Source of the DNA: an uncultured Clostridia bacterium
Lineage (GTDB): Bacteria; Bacillota; Clostridia; Oscillospirales; Acutalibacteraceae
NCBI GenBank assembly: GCA_946042285.1
Contig: CAMGDK010000048.1
Span: forward strand, 1 to 10,268
DNA length: 10,268 nucleotides
Reading direction: 5' to 3'
A program made the translations under genes and the position numbers. Numbering within the stretch: the stretch's first letter is position 1; every line of letters begins with the position of its first letter. Positions 6,977 to 10,268 of the stretch are shown piece after piece. The notes below the pieces were generated by a model. The model had not been told where the DNA came from. It worked only from the letters and a program-made list of their open reading frames with translations, and made no database searches.

Positions 6977-7410
6977 TATTTACCCTCCTTAAGCTTTTCG
7001 CTTTTCTCTTTAAGTAATGCAAGTGATTTAACAACACCGTCGATAATAGCTTCCGGTCTTGCCGCACATCCGGGTACATAGATGTCAACTGGGATAACCT
7101 TGTCAACACCGCCGATGATGTTGTAGCAGTCCTTAAACACACCGCCGTTGCATGCACAAATACCGATTGCACATACGACCTTTGGCTCTGTCATTTGCTC
7201 GTAAATCTGCTGAACAACAGGTCTGTTTTGCTCGTTAACCGAGCCTGTAATCAATAAAATATCGGCATGCTTAGGATTACCGGTATTAATTACACCGAAA
7301 CGCTCAACGTCATATACAGGAGTAAGACAGGCGAGCACCTCAATGTCACATCCGTTACAGCTTGAGCCGTCATAGTGCATAATCCATGGTGATTTTGTTA
7401 CATCTGCCAT
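6976..7410 (-). CDS. echC: EchC, small electron-transfer subunit of [NiFe] hydrogenase (NuoB-like)
   Basis: EchC holds the [4Fe-4S] cluster next to the Ni-Fe site and passes electrons from EchF to EchE. In the 144 residues the cluster ligands can be assigned as Cys18 and Cys21 (GSSCNGCDIE), Cys85 (AIGICACNGG) and Cys115 (YVPGCAARPE). This CxxC spacing is the Ech/group 4 hydrogenase form; complex I NuoB has adjacent cysteines instead. Additional cysteines at 28, 80, 87 and 95 are probably not ligands. There is no twin-arginine signal, as expected for a subunit on the cytoplasmic face. The charged C-terminal tail is Lys/Glu-rich. It overlaps echB upstream and echD downstream by one base each; an AGGAG ribosome site with about 5 bases spacing precedes the ATG. 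Confidence 0.96.
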   Translation of the reverse strand: MADVTKSPWIMHYDGSSCNGCDIEVLACLTPVYDVERFGVINTGNPKHADILLITGSVNEQNRPVVQQIYEQMTEPKVVCAIGICACNGGVFKDCYNIIGGVDKVIPVDIYVPGCAARPEAIIDGVVKSLALLKEKSEKLKEGK

Positions 7411-8303
7411 TATACTCCTACCCCCTTTGTAAGCACCTCAAGAATGAATACGTTGAGTGCGCCGATAATTATTGTTGTAATCCAAGAATTCTTAAACATT
7501 TTCTTCCATTTAACTCTTGCGTTTGTGTTGTCAACAAGAATAAGCACAAAGTATGTGATGGCAATTGCCAACGCTGCAAAAAAGATTGTCCACCAGCTTG
7601 CGTTGATGAAGAATAATGCGATAACACCCATAAGAAATACGTTTTCATACCAGTGCGCAATTTCCACTACTGCAAACATCTGACCTGAAAATTCTGTTGT
7701 TATACCCTTTACCATCTCCTGATGAGCATGGTGGCTTGTTGCAAGGTCAAACGGATGCTTCCTGAGCTTGATTGTAAGGATGAATACAAATCCTACAAAC
7801 ACACCGGGTAAGAGTATGAAGGGGAGTACACCATCGTGATGTACAATTTCTCTAACCTTAAATGTTCCTGTTGCAAGATAGAAGCCGACTGCGGTGAGAA
7901 GCACCATAGGCTCGTAAGCAAGCATCTGCATCATTTCTCTGTTTGCACCCATGCTTGCATAGGGTGAGTGGCTGCTTGTTGCAGCAAGCACAAGAAATAC
8001 ATTTGCAGTTGTAAGAGCAAAGAACACAAGCAGTAAATCAAATCCGCCGAAGAATAAGCAGCCTGTGAAAACTACAAATACGAGGAAGATTGAAAGGTAG
8101 AAAATCTGAACTCTGTTAACTACAACTGTTTCCTTTTTCAAAAGCTTTATTACATCGTAAAAGGGTTGTAAAAGAGGAGGACCCTGTCTGCCCTGCATAC
8201 GAGCAGTGATAATTCTGTCCATACCGGAGGTTAAGCCGCCGATGATTGGTGCAAGTATAATGTACGCCACTATGCACAAAACAATTTTAACTGTATAGCT
8301 CAT
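7410..8303 (-). CDS. echB: EchB, membrane subunit of Ech hydrogenase (NuoH/subunit 1 family)
   Basis: EchB is the membrane anchor that links the catalytic module to the ion-pumping part, homologous to NuoH of complex I. The 297 residues form about eight hydrophobic helices. Signature loops are present: QGRQGPPLLQPFYDVIKLL at about 37-55, the MLAYEP segment at 127-132, and RKHPFDLATSHHAHQEMVKG at 181-200 followed by TEFSG with Glu204 and a further Glu214/Glu220. These acidic loops take part in coupling redox to proton or sodium movement in relatives. The frame stays open upstream to 8378, but I start it at the ATG at 8301-8303. That codon has an AGGAGG site (8313-8318) with a 9-base spacer and overlaps the echA stop as TAATG; the longer version would add 25 residues without family similarity and overlap echA deeply. 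Confidence 0.96.
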   Translation of the reverse strand: MSYTVKIVLCIVAYIILAPIIGGLTSGMDRIITARMQGRQGPPLLQPFYDVIKLLKKETVVVNRVQIFYLSIFLVFVVFTGCLFFGGFDLLLVFFALTTANVFLVLAATSSHSPYASMGANREMMQMLAYEPMVLLTAVGFYLATGTFKVREIVHHDGVLPFILLPGVFVGFVFILTIKLRKHPFDLATSHHAHQEMVKGITTEFSGQMFAVVEIAHWYENVFLMGVIALFFINASWWTIFFAALAIAITYFVLILVDNTNARVKWKKMFKNSWITTIIIGALNVFILEVLTKGVGV

Positions 8304-10213
8304 TAGAATGCACCTCCTACCGAAATAACCATGCAGGCGAGTAAAATAACAGTAGAAATAACTATCGAAGGATTCCAAAGCTTCTTTTCACCGAAGATGT
8401 CCTCCATATACCAGTTAGCAAGGAAGAAACGCCTTTTTTCGCCCATTGAATCGTAGTAATTCATTTGGTCACCTGCGTTAACACCGTTTATGTAACGATT
8501 AGCCTTTTTGTATTCTGTGTGTCTTGCAGAAAACCATGCAGCAGCAGGAACTGCAAATATTGCGACAAGCATAATCATCATGATAATGATGTTGTCGTTT
8601 GAGATAACCTGTGAAGCATTGTTAAATACCTGATGAATGTAAGGTATGATAACGTTGCTTGAAACAATCGGGAATGCAAGACAAAGCATAATCATCAAGC
8701 CTGCGTGAACGAGAATAGATACCCACTGATTAGCAGATGTTGTGTTATGTGCCTTAACATCGTTGTTCTTTGATGCAAGCACGGTTGCAATCCACTTGAG
8801 CCAATAGAAAAGTGTTGTTGCGCTGCCGAAGCATACAAACAAAACAAGAATGATTGAACCGCTGTCAATAAATGCCTTGAGGGCTGCCCACTTTGAAATG
8901 AGCATGCCAAACGGAGCAAGGAACATGCCTGCAATACCGATTACAAGTGTCCATGCGAGATACGGGTGGCGTCTTACAAGACCGTGCATTGTTTCAATAT
9001 CTCTTGAGCCTGTTGAGTTCTCGATTGCACCGACTGTCTGGAAGAGAAGTGACTTTGAAATAGCATGGAATATAAGAAGAAATACACCTGCCCAAATAGG
9101 CTCCTCTGTTCCTACACCGGCACAAGCGGTAATAAGACCAAGGTTTGATATTGTTGAATAAGCAAGCACCTTTTTGCCGTCGCTAACCGTGATTGCAAGC
9201 ATTGACATGATAAGGAATGTAAATCCGCCGACGAGACTTACCATTGTTCCTGCGTAAGTGCCGGAAAGCACCGGTGAAAGCCTGAGCAAAAGATATACGC
9301 CTGCCTTAACCATTGTTGCACTGTGCAAAAGAGCAGATGACGGAGTAGGCGCAACCATCGCACCGAGAAGCCATTTTGAAAACGGAAGCTGTGCGCTTTT
9401 GGTAAGACCGCCGAATGCAAGAAGAATAACAGGAGCAACAACTGCTACTCCGTCTGCCTTAACAAGTCCGTCAAGACTGCTTATATTGTGCGACATACCA
9501 AGCATTACAATGCCGACTGCCATTCCGAGACCGCCAAGAAGGTTCATCCACAAAGCCTTGAAGCAGTTGTTGATTGCCTCGCTTGTTCTTGTATATCCAA
9601 TAAGAAGGAACGATACAACACTTGTGATTTCCCAGAAGAAATAGAGCCAAATGAGGTTGTTTGAAAGAACAAGACCGAACATCGCACCAAGGAAAACATA
9701 GAGCATTGCGAAGAAGAAACGCCTTCTGTCCTTGAATTCAGTGTGATGATGGTGGTAATCCTTCATGTAACCGCAGGCATATACTGTAATAAGCGTGCCG
9801 ACAATTGCGATGATAAGCACCATAATTACCGTAAGGTGATCAATTCTTACCTTCTCATAGCCCTGAGTCGGAGCGTGTCCGCCAAGCTCGTACCAAAAAA
9901 TCAAGCCGGTCTGTGCAATTGAAAGCAATGCACAGTAGTATTTTTTGTACTTAAAGCTGAGCACGGTTACAAGCACCATGAGAAATGCTTCAACACCAAG
10001 CATTCCGTGATCAATAAGAGCAGTTTCCAAGAAATAGCTCTGTGTTACTGCACCGCCGACAAAGAATCTGATAGTAAAGTTGACAGCAAGACCTATTATA
10101 GCTACAGAGCTTATGTAGGTTATTACCTGTCTTACAGAATCATTTTTCATAAGGCTTAAAAGTAAAGCACTTACGAATGGCAGAGCAATCATAATGATGA
10201 TTAGAGTCTCCAT
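8303..10213 (-). CDS. echA: EchA, ion-translocating antiporter-like membrane subunit (NuoL/MrpA family)
   Basis: EchA is the large membrane protein of the complex, related to NuoL, NuoM and Mrp antiporter subunits, and is thought to move protons or sodium when H2 is produced. The 636 residues hold roughly fifteen hydrophobic segments. Key residues of the channel family are visible: Glu195 in YFFWEITSVVSFLLIGY, Lys272 in GLTKSAQLPFSKWLLGA, and His297 and Lys303 in APTPSSALLHSATMVKAGVY. A later HAISKSLLF segment carries another conserved His/Lys pair. A His-rich loop (His154-157) precedes the helix starting FFFAMLY. The polar segment NWYMEDIFGEKKLWN comes before the last helix. It is the first gene of the unit: an AAGAGG ribosome site (10221-10226) lies 7 bases before the ATG and a -10 box lies farther upstream. 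Confidence 0.96.
   Translation of the reverse strand: METLIIIMIALPFVSALLLSLMKNDSVRQVITYISSVAIIGLAVNFTIRFFVGGAVTQSYFLETALIDHGMLGVEAFLMVLVTVLSFKYKKYYCALLSIAQTGLIFWYELGGHAPTQGYEKVRIDHLTVIMVLIIAIVGTLITVYACGYMKDYHHHHTEFKDRRRFFFAMLYVFLGAMFGLVLSNNLIWLYFFWEITSVVSFLLIGYTRTSEAINNCFKALWMNLLGGLGMAVGIVMLGMSHNISSLDGLVKADGVAVVAPVILLAFGGLTKSAQLPFSKWLLGAMVAPTPSSALLHSATMVKAGVYLLLRLSPVLSGTYAGTMVSLVGGFTFLIMSMLAITVSDGKKVLAYSTISNLGLITACAGVGTEEPIWAGVFLLIFHAISKSLLFQTVGAIENSTGSRDIETMHGLVRRHPYLAWTLVIGIAGMFLAPFGMLISKWAALKAFIDSGSIILVLFVCFGSATTLFYWLKWIATVLASKNNDVKAHNTTSANQWVSILVHAGLMIMLCLAFPIVSSNVIIPYIHQVFNNASQVISNDNIIIMMIMLVAIFAVPAAAWFSARHTEYKKANRYINGVNAGDQMNYYDSMGEKRRFFLANWYMEDIFGEKKLWNPSIVISTVILLACMVISVGGAF
8313..8318 (-). 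promoter_or_regulatory. Ribosome binding site that decides the echB start
   Basis: A perfect AGGAGG on the minus strand lies within the last codons of echA, 9 bases before the ATG at 8301-8303. It supports the shorter EchB beginning MSYTVKIV over the in-frame upstream ATG at 8378. Confidence 0.75.
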
Positions 10214-10251
10214 TACAAAACCTCTTTCCGCTAATGAATTTTACCGTTTTA

Positions 10252-10257
10252 ATTATA
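10252..10257 (-). promoter_or_regulatory. Probable -10 box of the ech-hyp operon promoter
   Basis: On the minus strand the 55 bases upstream of echA are AT-rich and contain a perfect TATAAT at 10252-10257, about 38 bases before the echA ATG. A start of transcription near 10245 would give a leader of about 30 bases that includes the AAGAGG ribosome site. The matching -35 region would fall beyond the window edge, so the promoter is only half seen. AT-rich sequence gives such hexamers by chance, hence modest confidence. Confidence 0.42.
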
Positions 10258-10268
10258 ATCTATATATT

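Noticed and set aside
7386..7616. Plus-strand open frame with a Cys-rich C-terminal end (looks like a small metal-binding protein)
   Set aside because: It lies antisense to echC and echB, whose minus-strand frames are certain from family motifs. The cysteines arise from the complement of echB codons and no ribosome site precedes it.
8304..8378. 25-residue N-terminal extension of EchB in the same open frame
   Set aside because: It overlaps the end of echA, lacks a ribosome site at its ATG and has no similarity to NuoH N-termini, while the ATG at 8303 has a perfect AGGAGG.
9742..9762. His-rich stretch in EchA (His154-157) as a special metal-binding site
   Set aside because: It is at a loop between membrane helices where, as far as I recall, other EchA proteins are also His-rich; I cannot show that it is unusual from this sequence.
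8759..10213. EchA considered as a respiratory complex I (NuoL) or Mrp antiporter gene
   Set aside because: The downstream neighbours include a large subunit with all four nickel-binding cysteines and a Hyp maturation set, and no nuoA/J/K/N or mrp genes follow.

Overview
The window looks like a chromosomal segment from an anaerobic, fairly low-GC Firmicute. A gut Clostridia of the Ruminococcaceae/Oscillospiraceae type is my best guess. This rests on the Ech-type hydrogenase, the A/G-rich Shine-Dalgarno sites, the tightly packed operon, and a neighbouring secreted-type protein with PTxQ repeats and a lysine-rich fibronectin III-like end. The genus cannot be fixed from the sequence alone.

Layout: (1) 1-531, plus strand: the 3' end of a probable surface or secreted protein, with a Pro/Thr/Gln repeat stalk followed by a very basic FN3-like domain. 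(2) 534-567: a hairpin with T-tracts on both sides that can terminate transcription from both directions. (3) 579-10213, minus strand: ten genes that look like one transcription unit, in transcription order echA, echB, echC, echD, echE, echF, hypF, hypC, hypD, hypE. A consensus -10 box lies about 40 bases upstream of echA at the right edge. No gene-free stretch exceeds 60 bases.

How the genes work together: echABCDEF encode a membrane-bound, energy-converting group 4 [NiFe] hydrogenase related to respiratory complex I. EchF takes electrons from reduced ferredoxin and passes them through the EchC cluster to the Ni-Fe centre in EchE. H2 is made from protons, and EchA/EchB couple this to ion translocation; the reaction is reversible in the family. 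HypF, HypE, HypC and HypD build and deliver the Fe(CN)2CO part of the active site. The usual nickel-insertion genes hypA and hypB and a maturation endopeptidase gene are not in the window. The endopeptidase may not be needed, because EchE ends exactly at the residue where cleavage normally occurs.

Most notable points: EchF carries four [4Fe-4S] motifs from an internal duplication, where the classical subunit has two. Five of the nine gene junctions use the same one-base TAATG stop/start overlap. The hyp set lacks hypAB. I do not see a wholly new system; this is a well-formed Ech operon with a few unusual details.
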